A stretch of 64,000 bases of DNA, from the NCBI GenBank assembly GCA_019352055.1, contig JABBOB010000007.1, positions 1-64,000 of the forward strand. Direction: 5' to 3'. This DNA is from Acidobacteriota bacterium (GTDB lineage: Bacteria; Actinomycetota; Actinomycetes; Actinomycetales; Microbacteriaceae). Shown one piece after another: positions 54,839-64,000 of this stretch. The notes beneath the pieces were generated by a model. That model did not search any database and was not told where the DNA came from. It was given only the letters and a program-made list of their open reading frames with translations. The first letter of the stretch is position 1. Each line of letters begins with the position of its first letter. The position numbers were made by a program, and so were the translations under genes.

Positions 54839-55453
54839 ATGTCCTCCGTCCTCACCCGCGGTCCCGTGCGGACCATCACCGTCGCGCTCCGCCTCCTCGT
54901 GCTGACCGTCGTCGCGACGATCCTGTACACGGCCGTCGTCACGGTCGTCGGGCAGCTCGCGCTGCCCACGCAGGCGAACGGCTCCTTCGTCACCTCCGGC
55001 GGCAGGACGGTCGGGTCGGCGCTGATCGGTCAGTCCTTCACGGACCGGAAGGGGAACGCGCTGCCGCAGTGGTTCCAGTCCCGGCCGTCCGCGGCGGGCG
55101 CCGGATACGACGGGGGCGCCTCCGGTGGCAGCAACCTGGGGCCGGACAACCCCGCCCTCCTGAAGGCGATCGAGGCGCGGAAGGCCGCGATCCTGAAGAG
55201 CGACGGCCCCGGCGCGATCCCGGCGGACGCGGTCACCGCCTCCGGTTCCGGCCTCGACCCGCACATCTCGGAGGCGTACGCGCTGCGGCAGGTCGCTCGG
55301 GTCGCCACGGCCCGCGGGATCCCTGCGGCCCGGGTCCGCGCGCTGGTCGAGCGGTTCGTGCAGGCGCCGGACCTCGGCTTCCTCGGCCAGCCGACGGTCA
55401 ACGTGCTCCGGCTCGACATCGCCCTCGCCGGCATGGGGAAGCACGGAGAATGA
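54839..55453 (+). CDS. kdpC: K+-transporting ATPase subunit C
   Basis: GSALIGQSFTDRKGNALPQWFQSRPSAA, ASGSGLDPHISEAYALRQVARVA. Confidence 0.96.
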   Translation: MSSVLTRGPVRTITVALRLLVLTVVATILYTAVVTVVGQLALPTQANGSFVTSGGRTVGSALIGQSFTDRKGNALPQWFQSRPSAAGAGYDGGASGGSNLGPDNPALLKAIEARKAAILKSDGPGAIPADAVTASGSGLDPHISEAYALRQVARVATARGIPAARVRALVERFVQAPDLGFLGQPTVNVLRLDIALAGMGKHGE

Positions 55454-55457
55454 GCGC

Positions 55458-57959
55458 GTGAACCGCGGACGCCTCCTGGTCTTCCTCGGTGCCGCCCCCG
55501 GCGTCGGGAAGACGTACTCGATGCTCGAGGAGGCGCACCGGCTCGCCGAGCAGGGCAAGGACGTCGTGGCGGCCGTGGTCCTCGATCACGGCCGTTCCGC
55601 GACCGCGGCGCTGACCGCGGGCCTCGAGACCGTGCCGCCGCGCGTCGTCCGGCACGGTGGGATCACGCTGGAGGAGGTCGACCTCGCCGCGGTGCTCGCG
55701 CGCCGACCGCAGATCGCGCTCGTCGACGAGCTCGCGCACACGAACGCGCCCGGGTCGCAGCACGCGAAGCGCTGGGAGGACGTCGACACGCTCCTCGACG
55801 CAGGCATCGACGTGCTGTCCACGGTGAACATCCAGCACATCGCGTCGCTGAACGACGTCGTCGAGCGCATCACCGGCATCCCTCAGCGGGAGACGATCCC
55901 GGACCAGGTCCTGCGGCACGCCGACCGCATCGAGCTGGTCGACCTCGCGCCGCAGGCGCTGCGCGACCGCCTCTCGGCCGGTCAGGTGTACCCGGAGACC
56001 CGGATCGACGCCGCCCTGGCCAACTACTTCCGCGTCGGCAACCTGACCGCGCTGCGCGAGCTCGCGCTGCTGTGGCTCGCCGACGAGGTCGACAGCGCGC
56101 TGCAGCGGTACCGCACGGAGCACGGCATCGACACCGCGTGGGAGGCGCGGGAGCGCGTCGTCGTCGCGCTCACCGGCGGTCCCGAGGGCGAGACGCTGCT
56201 CCGCCGCGGCGCCCGCATCGCTGCCCGGTCGGGCGGCGGCGAGCTCCTCGCGGTCCACATCACGAGCGAGGACGGCCTCGCCACCCCGAACCCGGGGGCG
56301 CTCGCCTCGCAGCGGGTGCTCGTGGATCAGCTCGGCGGGACCTATCACCAGATCGTCGGCGAGGACATCGCGACGGCGCTCATCGCGTTCGCCCGTGCGT
56401 CCCATGCGACGCAGCTGGTCATCGGCGTCTCGCGCCGGTCCCGCCTCGTCGCGCTGCTGACCGGACCGGGTACCTCGTCGCGGGTGATCCGCGCCTCCGG
56501 CGACATCGACGTGCACATGGTCACGCACGGGTTCGCCGGCACGCGATCGACGCTGCTGCCCTCGGGCCGGGGCGCGCTCTCGGGCCGCCGCCGGATCCTC
56601 GGATTCCTGCTCGCCGCGGCGGGTGGACCGGCCCTGACCCTGGTCCTCAGCCTCACCCGCTCGACCGACAGCCTCACCGCGGAGGCGCTCGGCTACCAGC
56701 TGCTCGTGATCCTCGTCGCACTGCTCGGCGGGGTGTGGCCGGCCGTGTTCGCGGCGCTGCTCTCCGGGCTGACCCTCGACTACCTCTTCACCGAACCGCT
56801 GCTGACGTTCACCATCGCGCGGCCGTCGTACCTGATCGCGCTCCTGCTCTACCTCGTCAGCGCGCTGCTCGTCAGCTTCGTCGTCGACCGCGCCGCGCGC
56901 CTCACCCGGATCGCGCGCCGCTCGGCGAGCGAGTCCGAGGTGCTCGCCACGATCGCGGGCGGCGTGCTCAGCGGCGCGGACGCGGTCGAATCGCTCCTCG
57001 AACGCACGCGGGAGGCCTTCCGGATGGACGCGGCTCGCCTGCTCGTCGGCGACGAGGTGGTCCAGCGCCACGGCGCCGAACGGGCGGACGGCACCCTCAC
57101 CAGGGTCGCCGTGGACGGCACGACCGCGCTTGAGCTGGTCGGCCGGCCGCTCGACGCCTCCGATCGGCGCATCCTCGACGTCGTCGTCACGCAGCTGGGG
57201 GTCGCACTCGAGCAGCGCGCGCTCACCGCGACCGCGCGACGGCTGGAGCCGCTCGCCGAGGTGGACCGGGTCCGATCGGCGCTCCTGGCCGCCGTGGGCC
57301 ACGACCTGCGCCGCCCGCTCGCGGTCGCCACGGCTGCGGTGACGAGCCTGCGCTCCTCCCACGACCACCTCTCGCCCACCGACCGGGCGGAGCTGCTCAC
57401 GAGCGCGGAGCGGAGCCTCGACACGCTCGCGCACCTGGTCACGGACCTGCTCGACGTGAGCCGGGTGCAGGCGGGCGCTCTCGCCGTCGCGCTGGAGTCC
57501 TTGGACGTCGCCGACGTGCTGCCGGCGGTGCTCGCGGATCTCGACGCGGGGCCGGACGAGGTGCGCCTCCACGTCCCGGATGCCCTGCCGCCCGTCCGAG
57601 CGGATCCGGTGCTGCTGCAGCGGGTGCTCGTGAACCTGCTGTCGAACGCGATGCGGTACTCGCCGCCGGGCAGACCGCCCGAGCTGACGCTGTCCACCTT
57701 CGGCGAGATGCTGCAGGTCCGGGTCATCGATCACGGCCCGGGGATCGTGGAGGAGCGACGTGCGCGGATGTTCGAACCGTTCCAGCACACCTCCGACACC
57801 TCGGACTCGGGAGGCATCGGGCTCGGCCTCGCCCTGTCGCGCGGGTTCGCGGAGGGGATGGGTGCGACCCTCGAGGCGGAGGACACCCCGGGAGGCGGAC
57901 TGACCATGGTGCTCGAGCTGCCCGTCGACGCGACGGTGCGGGAGCCGGCCGACGCATGA
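55458..57959 (+). CDS. kdpD: osmosensitive K+ channel histidine kinase
   Basis: RGRLLVFLGAAPGVGKTYSMLEEAH KdpD domain, USP-like domain, 4-TM DUF4118 region, LLAAVGHDLRRPLAV H-box and C-terminal HATPase. Confidence 0.96.
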   Translation: MNRGRLLVFLGAAPGVGKTYSMLEEAHRLAEQGKDVVAAVVLDHGRSATAALTAGLETVPPRVVRHGGITLEEVDLAAVLARRPQIALVDELAHTNAPGSQHAKRWEDVDTLLDAGIDVLSTVNIQHIASLNDVVERITGIPQRETIPDQVLRHADRIELVDLAPQALRDRLSAGQVYPETRIDAALANYFRVGNLTALRELALLWLADEVDSALQRYRTEHGIDTAWEARERVVVALTGGPEGETLLRRGARIAARSGGGELLAVHITSEDGLATPNPGALASQRVLVDQLGGTYHQIVGEDIATALIAFARASHATQLVIGVSRRSRLVALLTGPGTSSRVIRASGDIDVHMVTHGFAGTRSTLLPSGRGALSGRRRILGFLLAAAGGPALTLVLSLTRSTDSLTAEALGYQLLVILVALLGGVWPAVFAALLSGLTLDYLFTEPLLTFTIARPSYLIALLLYLVSALLVSFVVDRAARLTRIARRSASESEVLATIAGGVLSGADAVESLLERTREAFRMDAARLLVGDEVVQRHGAERADGTLTRVAVDGTTALELVGRPLDASDRRILDVVVTQLGVALEQRALTATARRLEPLAEVDRVRSALLAAVGHDLRRPLAVATAAVTSLRSSHDHLSPTDRAELLTSAERSLDTLAHLVTDLLDVSRVQAGALAVALESLDVADVLPAVLADLDAGPDEVRLHVPDALPPVRADPVLLQRVLVNLLSNAMRYSPPGRPPELTLSTFGEMLQVRVIDHGPGIVEERRARMFEPFQHTSDTSDSGGIGLGLALSRGFAEGMGATLEAEDTPGGGLTMVLELPVDATVREPADA

Positions 57960-58633
57960 GGGTCCTGGTTGCGGACGACGACCCGCAGATCCTCCGAGCG
58001 CTGCGCATCATCCTCGGCGCGCACGGCTACGACGTGTCGACCGCGCGCGACGGGCGGGAGGCGATCGACATGGCGGCGCACGATCGCCCGGATGTGATCG
58101 TGCTCGATCTCGGGATGCCCCGCCTCGACGGCGTCGGGGTGATCGAGGCGGTCCGCGGCTGGACGACCACGCCGATCCTGGTCGTCTCGGGGCGCTCGGA
58201 CACGTCCGGCAAGGTCGATGCGCTCGACGCGGGGGCGGACGACTACGTGGTGAAGCCGTTCGCGACGGAGGAGCTGCTCGCCAGGATCCGTGCGCTCACC
58301 CGAAGGGCCCCCGAGGTCGCGGACACCCCGGCCGTCTCGTTCGGCGACGTCGTCGTCGACCTCGCCGCGAAGCGGGTCACCCGAGCGGGCCAGGACGTCC
58401 GTCTCACCCCGACCGAGTGGGCGCTGCTGGAACCGCTCGTCCGCAATCCGCGCCGGCTCATCACCCAGCAGACCCTGCTGACGAGCGTGTGGGGCCCGAC
58501 GCACACGCGCGACTCCGGCTACCTCCGCATCTACCTCGGCACCCTGCGGAAGAAGCTCGAGCCCGAGCCGTCGAGCCCGAGGTACCTCATCACGGAGCCC
58601 GGGATCGGGTACCGGTTCACTCCCGACGAGTGA
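57956..58633 (+). CDS. kdpE: response regulator (OmpR/KdpE family)
   Basis: VLVADDDPQILRALRIIL, VIVLDLGMPRLDGVGVIE, winged-helix LTPTEWALLEPLVRNPRRLITQQTLLTSVWG; 4-nt overlap with kdpD. Confidence 0.95.
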   Translation: MRVLVADDDPQILRALRIILGAHGYDVSTARDGREAIDMAAHDRPDVIVLDLGMPRLDGVGVIEAVRGWTTTPILVVSGRSDTSGKVDALDAGADDYVVKPFATEELLARIRALTRRAPEVADTPAVSFGDVVVDLAAKRVTRAGQDVRLTPTEWALLEPLVRNPRRLITQQTLLTSVWGPTHTRDSGYLRIYLGTLRKKLEPEPSSPRYLITEPGIGYRFTPDE

Positions 58634-58825
58634 CCTGAAGCCGGGTTCGGAACGGACGGTGCGAGTTCCGCCGGAGGGGCGTCGACCGTCCGGCCCATCC
58701 CGAGCCCGGGACCGGCGAGCGGGTGCGGCAGCGGTCCGTCACCGGGTCGTGCCCGGCGGGGCGGCTCGGGGCTCCCCGCACCGCACCTCGGTCGACGGAG
58801 GAGGAGCGGACGGCTGAGGGAGGCC

Positions 58826-59230
58826 TCAGGCCAGCAGCTCGGCGAGCAGCGCGGAGACGCGCTCGCGGATCTCGTCGCGGACGGGACGGACCTGCTCGAT
58901 CGGCAGACCGGCCGGATCGGTCAGCTCCCAGTCCTCGTATCGCTTCCCCGGGAAGATCGGACAGGCGTCTCCGCAGCCCATGGTGATCACGACGTCGGAG
59001 GCGCGCACGTCGTCGACGGCGAGCACGCGGGGCTGCGTGCCGGCGATGTCGATGCCGACCTCGCGCATCGCCTCGACGGCCACCGGGTTGATCCGATCGG
59101 CCGGCTCGCTGCCCGCCGAGAGCACGCGGACCCGACCCGAACCGAGCGCCGTGGCGAACCCGGCGGCCATCTGGGAGCGCCCGGCGTTGTGCACGCAGAC
59201 GAACAGGATCGAGGGCGCCTCGTCGGCCAT
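58826..59230 (-). CDS. arsenate reductase ArsC (low-MW phosphatase-like)
   Basis: SILFVCVHNAGRSQMAAGFATALG, VVITMGCGDACPIFPGKRYEDWELTDPAGLP. Confidence 0.93.
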   Translation of the reverse strand: MADEAPSILFVCVHNAGRSQMAAGFATALGSGRVRVLSAGSEPADRINPVAVEAMREVGIDIAGTQPRVLAVDDVRASDVVITMGCGDACPIFPGKRYEDWELTDPAGLPIEQVRPVRDEIRERVSALLAELLA

Positions 59231-59380
59231 GTCCGCTCCTTCAGCGATGGGTGTCGATGAACCATAGACATGCCGGGTTCTTCACGAGGAGCAAGCGCGG
59301 CACATGGGCCGCCTGCGTCCTCGTTCCCGGCTCGCCGGACGCGGACGCGGGTGCAGTCGCTGGCGCGGTCGCTGGCGCCA

Positions 59381-59611
59381 TCACGACGGCCTGATCGATC
59401 GGGCGCCCGCCTCGCGCGACGCGGGCGGATTCGGTGCGGTGATCTCGCACAGGAGCATGCCGCCGATGACGGCGACGAACGCCAGCAGCGCGGCGGTCAT
59501 CGCCGGCATGCACCGGCTGAGGAGCGACCGCCTGCTGTAGCTCTGTGGAACGACCATCCGGTTCCGGATCTCGGCCAGCAGGAGTTCGGTCTGGGAGGAG
59601 GCGGCGGGCAT
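59381..59611 (-). CDS. small single-TM hypothetical protein
   Basis: 76-aa ORF with one hydrophobic segment (MPAMTAALLAFVAVIGGMLL); weak coding support. Confidence 0.4.
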   Translation of the reverse strand: MPAASSQTELLLAEIRNRMVVPQSYSRRSLLSRCMPAMTAALLAFVAVIGGMLLCEITAPNPPASREAGARSIRPS

Positions 59612-59695
59612 GCCTGCACCGTAGGCAGCGAACTCTGGTCGCCTCTGTGCAGGTCACGCGCATGTGCTGTGCGGACTCGGTCTCCGCGGACCGGG

Positions 59696-61135
59696 TCAGT
59701 CCGCAGGGAACAGCACGCGTCGCACGGCGAGGCGCAGCTGCGCCTCGCCCGCGATGACGGCCGCCGCGTCCTCGATCGCGCGGAGGTCGTCGGCGTCGAA
59801 CCGGCGGGGCTGCACGTCGCAGGCGTAGAGGCCGCCGATGACGCTGCCGTCGTTCGCGGTGAGGACCGCCGCCGCGACACCGCGCACGTGGTGCGGCTCA
59901 CCGGTCAGCGGATGGTCGGCGAGATCGGGGTCCGCGGCGAGGTCCTCGACCGTCCAGGTCGCCCCGTGCGGCGACACCGGCAGGAGGGGATGGTCCTCGA
60001 GCTCCCGCGCCCGCCGGGTCCAGCCGTGCTCGGCGGCGATCGCCTGCCCGGTCGGTCCCGAGACGGTCAGCAGCAGTCGCGGGCAGCCGATCGCCCGGGC
60101 GAGCAGCCCGAGGACGCGACCGAACCCGGCCTGCGCCTGCTCGACGATCGACCGCAGGTCGTCGGGCGTCTCCGTCGCAGGCGGGGGCTCCGCCAGCGCA
60201 CCCCTGCGGACGTTCAGGTCGTCGACCAGGATCTGCTGGAGCTCCACCGCGGCATCGTGGAGCCCGATCCGATCCTCCGGTCGCCGCGCCGTCATCCGTG
60301 CGAGGAGGGCCCGCGTCCGCTTCGGGATGTCGTCCGGGATGACGGGATCCCGGGTGAGTCGCTCGAACGCCGCCTTCGTGACGGAGCCGGGGAACTCGAC
60401 CCGGCCGGTCATCGCTTCCAGCAGCACGAGCCCCAGCGAGTAGACGTCGGATTCGGGGCGGGCGTCATGGCCCTCGACCTGCTCGGGGCTGAGGTACGCG
60501 GCGGTCCCGATCGTGAACTCGCTGTAGTCCGGTTCGCCGACGGGCGCTGCGATGCCGAAGTCCGTCAGCTTGGCGACCACGGGCCGGACGCTCCGTGCGT
60601 CGGAGATGAGGATGTTGCTGGGCTTGACGTCCCGGTGCAGGAAACCGGTCTGGTGCATGTAGTCGAGGCCCTCGGCGAGGTCGAAGCCCAGCCAGCAGGC
60701 CTCCGAGACCTCCATCGGCCCCCGCCGCAGCCGCGCCGCGAGCGTCTCTCCCGAGACGTACTCCATCACCAGGTAGAGCTGCTCGAACCCTTCGGGACCG
60801 ATGTCGACGCCGCTGTCGAACAGGGTCGTGAGCGCGTAATGGTTGAGCGCCGCGCCCACCCGAGCCTCGATCTGCAGCAGCCGCCCTTCCGACGGAGGGA
60901 GGGTCTGCCGCCGGAACAGCTTGACCGCGACCTGGCGACCCAGCACGCGGTCGTGCGCGGCGAAGACGGACGCCTCACCCCCGGCGCCGAGCACGTGCCC
61001 GAGCTCGTACCGACCGCCCAGCACCGGCGAGGACGGCGGGTCGTCGTGCCGGTCGGTCACCGGCTCGGACCGCACGGCAGCCACCGCGTCCCCGGACGGC
61101 TTCGGGCGCCGGGGCCACCCGAACCGATGCTCCAC
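59696..61135 (-). CDS. Ser/Thr protein kinase with C-terminal GAF-like domain
   Basis: LGAGGEASVFAAHDRVLGRQVAVKLF, FLHRDVKPSNILI, LTDFGIAA, GTAAYLSPEQ; C-terminal region resembles GAF (GVAAAVLTANDGSVIGGLYACDVQPRRFDADDLRAIEDAAAVIAGE). Confidence 0.88.
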   Translation of the reverse strand: MEHRFGWPRRPKPSGDAVAAVRSEPVTDRHDDPPSSPVLGGRYELGHVLGAGGEASVFAAHDRVLGRQVAVKLFRRQTLPPSEGRLLQIEARVGAALNHYALTTLFDSGVDIGPEGFEQLYLVMEYVSGETLAARLRRGPMEVSEACWLGFDLAEGLDYMHQTGFLHRDVKPSNILISDARSVRPVVAKLTDFGIAAPVGEPDYSEFTIGTAAYLSPEQVEGHDARPESDVYSLGLVLLEAMTGRVEFPGSVTKAAFERLTRDPVIPDDIPKRTRALLARMTARRPEDRIGLHDAAVELQQILVDDLNVRRGALAEPPPATETPDDLRSIVEQAQAGFGRVLGLLARAIGCPRLLLTVSGPTGQAIAAEHGWTRRARELEDHPLLPVSPHGATWTVEDLAADPDLADHPLTGEPHHVRGVAAAVLTANDGSVIGGLYACDVQPRRFDADDLRAIEDAAAVIAGEAQLRLAVRRVLFPAD

Positions 61136-61271
61136 GGCGGGAAATGTAGCGTGCGATACCTCGGGAAATGAACCGAAACGGCGTCCGGATGCAGGGGACC
61201 GCGCGAACCGGCCCGCGGGTCGGCCCGCCCGACGGTCTCCCAGGACCGATCGGCCACGATCGTGCGCCGTG

Positions 61272-61553
61272 ATGACGGTGACGACCCGCGGTGGGGCGGT
61301 CTACTCGATCGACTACCGGGACCTCGACGGAGCCGGACTGCGTCTCGCCGTGCTGCGACACGGCGGCCCGGACGATCCGCCCGAGACGAACAAGCCGATG
61401 TCCTCCGACACCTGGTACCGCGTCGCGCTGCTCACGCCGCTGCCCCCGGAGATCGGGACCCAGGTGGCGATGGTGCTCGACCCGATCGAAGGCGATGCCG
61501 ACCCCATCGTCCGGTACTCGACGACGGTGATGTCCACCGTCGGCGTGCTCTAG
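61272..61553 (+). CDS. hypothetical protein
   Basis: 93-aa ORF MTVTTRGGAVYSIDYRDLDGAGLRLAVLRHGGPDDPPETNKPMSSDTWYRVALLTPLPPEIG; not recognised. Confidence 0.55.
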   Translation: MTVTTRGGAVYSIDYRDLDGAGLRLAVLRHGGPDDPPETNKPMSSDTWYRVALLTPLPPEIGTQVAMVLDPIEGDADPIVRYSTTVMSTVGVL

Positions 61554-61680
61554 GACGCTCGCCGACGCCGGACCGCGTCGGCACCGCCTCGCTGCTGCCC
61601 GATCTCGGCGTTGCGCCTCCGTCCTGCTCGGCCGCGCCCGGAACCGAGCGCGGCGAGACCGCACGATTCCCGACGGTGAC

Positions 61681-61714
61681 GGGGCTCTGCGACCGGATCG
61701 GGTCGCAGAACCCC
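61681..61714 (-). terminator. hairpin terminator downstream of katG
   Basis: GGGGCTCTGCGACC - GGATCG - GGTCGCAGAACCCC, 14-bp stem with one mismatch, 3' of the katG stop at 61733. Confidence 0.6.
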
Positions 61715-61732
61715 GCTGCTGGTGGGCGTGCC

Positions 61733-64000
61733 TCAGGCCGCCATCGGGCCGTACCGCCTGCTGCCCTTGACGTCGTACCGGTCGAGCATCATCAGCTTGT
61801 CCCAGGCGCGGATGAAGTCGCCCACGAAGCGCTGCTGGCCGTCGCTGCCGGCGTAGACGTCGACGACCGACCGCAGCTGGGCGTTCGAGCCGAACACGAG
61901 ATCGGCTCGGGTGGCGGTGAAGCGCGCCTCTCCCGTCGACTGGACGGTGCCCACGAACGTCATCTCCGTCTCGTCGGTCCTGGTCCAGACGAGGTCCGTG
62001 TCCGTCAGGTTGACGAACCAGTCGGTCGACAGCACGCCCACCCGGTCGGTCAGCAGTCCCGTGTCCGAGCCGTCGGCGTTGGCGCCGAGCACACGGAGAC
62101 CGCCGGTCAGCACGGTCCACTCCGGCGCCGTGAGGGTCATCAGGTTCGCCCGATCCAGGAACACCTGCTCGGGCGCGACACCGGGCGCCACGTGCCGGTA
62201 CTCGTCGGCGACGTGGTTGCGGAACCCGTCGGCGATGGGTCGCAGCCACTCGAACATCTCGATGTCGGTCAGCTCCTGCGTGGTGTCGACCCGGCCCGGC
62301 GTGAACGGCACGGTCGCCTCCACCCCGGCCGCGCGCGCCGCCTGCTCCACGGCAGCGCAGCCGCCGAGGACGATCAGGTCGGCGAGCGATACCCGCTTGC
62401 CGTTCCGGGCGTCACGGTCGAAGTCGGCCTTGACGCGGGTGAGCGCCTCGATCACGGGGATGGTCCGGCGGTTCACGGCCCAGTCCTTCTGCGGCGACAG
62501 CGCGAGCCGCCCGCCGTTCGCGCCGCCGCGCTTGTCGCTGTCGCGGTACGTGGACGCCGCCGAGTAGGCGGTGAAGACCAGATCCGACACCGTCTGCCCG
62601 GTCGCGAGAACGGCACGCTTCAGCGCCGCCGCATCGGCGTCGTCGATCGGCGCGCCCACCGCCTCGGGCAGCGGGTCCTGCCAGAGCAGGCCGTCCTCGA
62701 TCCTGGCGTCGGGGCCCAGGTAGCGGAACCTCGGCCCCATGTCGCGGTGCGTCAGCTTGTACCAGGCCTTCGAGAAGGCCTGCGTGAAGGCGTCGAAGTC
62801 GTCGAGGAACTTCTCGCAGACCTTCCGGTACTCCGGATCGACCTTGAGCGCGAGGTCCGAGGTCATCATCATCAGCGGGTTCATCTGACCGGGCACGTGC
62901 GCGTCGGGGGTCCTCGGCGCGTCGGGATCGGTCGGGGTCCACTGCAGCGCTCCGGCCGGGCTCCTCGTCTGCTCCCAGTCGTGGGCGAACAGGTTCTCCA
63001 GGTAGGTGTTGTCCCACTGCACCGGGTTCGGGGTCCAGCTCCCCTCGATCCCGTTGGTCATCGTGTCCCGGCCGGAGCCCGTGCCCTGCGGGTTGTGCCA
63101 GCCGAGGCCCATCGACTCGATCGGGGCGATCTCCGGCGGGGCACCGATCTGCGCCGCCGGGACCATGCCGTGGCTCTTGCCGAACGCATGGCCGCCCGCC
63201 ACGAGCGCGACCGTCTCCTCGTCGTTCATCGCCATGCGGGTGAAGGTGGTGCGGATGTCGCGCGCCGATCCCATCGGGTCGCCGTTCGCGTAGGGGCCCT
63301 CCGGGTTGACGTAGATGAGCGCCTGGTGGGAGGCCGCCAGGGGGCTCTGCAGGTCGTAGTCCGCGTCGCCGTTCGTCCCGTGCCAGCGCTTGTCGCGCTG
63401 CACCATGCCGTCGTAGCTCGACACGTCGTGCGGGTTCCACACCTCCGGACCCCACCAGGTGCCGTCGTCCGCCTCCCACGCGTCGAGCCGGCCACCGCCG
63501 AACCCGGAGATCGGCAGGCCCATCAGCTCGAGCGCGCAGTTGCCGGTGAGCACCATCAGGTCCGCCCAGGAGAGGGCGTTGCCGTAGCGGTGCTTGATCG
63601 GCTGGAGCAGCCGGCGCGACTTGTCGGTGTTGCCGTTGTCCCACCAGCTGCTGATCGGCGCGAAGCGCTGCATCGCCGTCCCGGCGCCGCCGCGCCCGTC
63701 GGCGATCCGGTAGGTGCCGGCCGCGTGCCAGGCCATCCGGATCATCTGCGGACCGTAGTTGCCGTAGTCCGCCGGCCACCAGTCGACGGAGGTGGTCAGC
63801 AGCTGCCTGATGTCCCGTTTCAGCTCCTCGAGGTCGATCGTCGCGAACGCCGCGGCGTAGTCGAAGTCGCGGCCGAGCGGATCGGCGTCGAGGCTGTTGC
63901 GGTGCAGCAGCTCGACGCGGAGACGCTGGGGGTACCAGGCCTCCAGCGACGGCGGTTCACCGAAGGCCCCACCGAGACGGGTCCCGCCCGCCGGCAGGTC
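61733..64000 (-). CDS. katG: catalase-peroxidase, N-terminus beyond the right edge of the window
   Basis: [33 protein letters not shown] active site, [34 protein letters not shown]. The ORF continues in frame through position 64000 (upstream of the listed Met at 63745). Confidence 0.97.
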   Translation of the reverse strand, partial: DLPAGGTRLGGAFGEPPSLEAWYPQRLRVELLHRNSLDADPLGRDFDYAAAFATIDLEELKRDIRQLLTTSVDWWPADYGNYGPQMIRMAWHAAGTYRIADGRGGAGTAMQRFAPISSWWDNGNTDKSRRLLQPIKHRYGNALSWADLMVLTGNCALELMGLPISGFGGGRLDAWEADDGTWWGPEVWNPHDVSSYDGMVQRDKRWHGTNGDADYDLQSPLAASHQALIYVNPEGPYANGDPMGSARDIRTTFTRMAMNDEETVALVAGGHAFGKSHGMVPAAQIGAPPEIAPIESMGLGWHNPQGTGSGRDTMTNGIEGSWTPNPVQWDNTYLENLFAHDWEQTRSPAGALQWTPTDPDAPRTPDAHVPGQMNPLMMMTSDLALKVDPEYRKVCEKFLDDFDAFTQAFSKAWYKLTHRDMGPRFRYLGPDARIEDGLLWQDPLPEAVGAPIDDADAAALKRAVLATGQTVSDLVFTAYSAASTYRDSDKRGGANGGRLALSPQKDWAVNRRTIPVIEALTRVKADFDRDARNGKRVSLADLIVLGGCAAVEQAARAAGVEATVPFTPGRVDTTQELTDIEMFEWLRPIADGFRNHVADEYRHVAPGVAPEQVFLDRANLMTLTAPEWTVLTGGLRVLGANADGSDTGLLTDRVGVLSTDWFVNLTDTDLVWTRTDETEMTFVGTVQSTGEARFTATRADLVFGSNAQLRSVVDVYAGSDGQQRFVGDFIRAWDKLMMLDRYDVKGSRRYGPMAA

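Noticed and set aside
52639-54993. 784-aa minus-strand ORF
   Set aside because: Antisense shadow of kdpB.
63745-63745. Met at 63745 as the katG start
   Set aside because: It is the Met inside the catalytic stretch [13 protein letters not shown]; the frame stays open to 64000 with typical KatG N-terminal sequence ([51 protein letters not shown]).

Overview
High-GC actinobacterial chromosome segment, most likely Microbacteriaceae-like (inferred from codon bias and gene content). It is densely coded, mostly housekeeping genes. I found no transposase, integrase, phage gene, rRNA or CRISPR array. From left to right the main blocks are: a tRNA-Gln(CUG) cut by the left edge; cytochrome b-like gene and gltX; YeiH/FAH pair; a Nei-type glycosylase; ilvE-leuB; APC permease; serA; mtlD; two NlpC/P60 paralogues; ilvD-ilvB-ilvN-ilvC; a seven-gene nucleoside phosphorylase / NMT1-type ABC transporter / nucleoside hydrolase / LLM monooxygenase cluster; a solitary AbiEi-like gene framed by two inverted 68-nt hairpin repeats; otsA-otsB; YhgE/Pip and MMPL with a TetR regulator; MscS; PuuD-like; GH15; amidase; a fluoride riboswitch with tandem crcB; sufS-sufU; a TetR/MBL pair with a 37-bp perfect palindrome; a full kdp operon with a possible extra small ORF; ArsC; a Ser/Thr kinase with a GAF-like C-terminus; and katG, which runs off the right edge. 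The least explained signals are (1) the matched 68-nt hairpins at 29941-30008 and 31064-31131 around the AbiEi-like gene, (2) an apparently degenerate ABC-ATPase-like domain fused to the C-terminus of the MMPL transporter, and (3) the nucleoside/nucleobase uptake and catabolism cluster ending in an LLM monooxygenase. All family calls come from reading the translations by eye; no database search was run.
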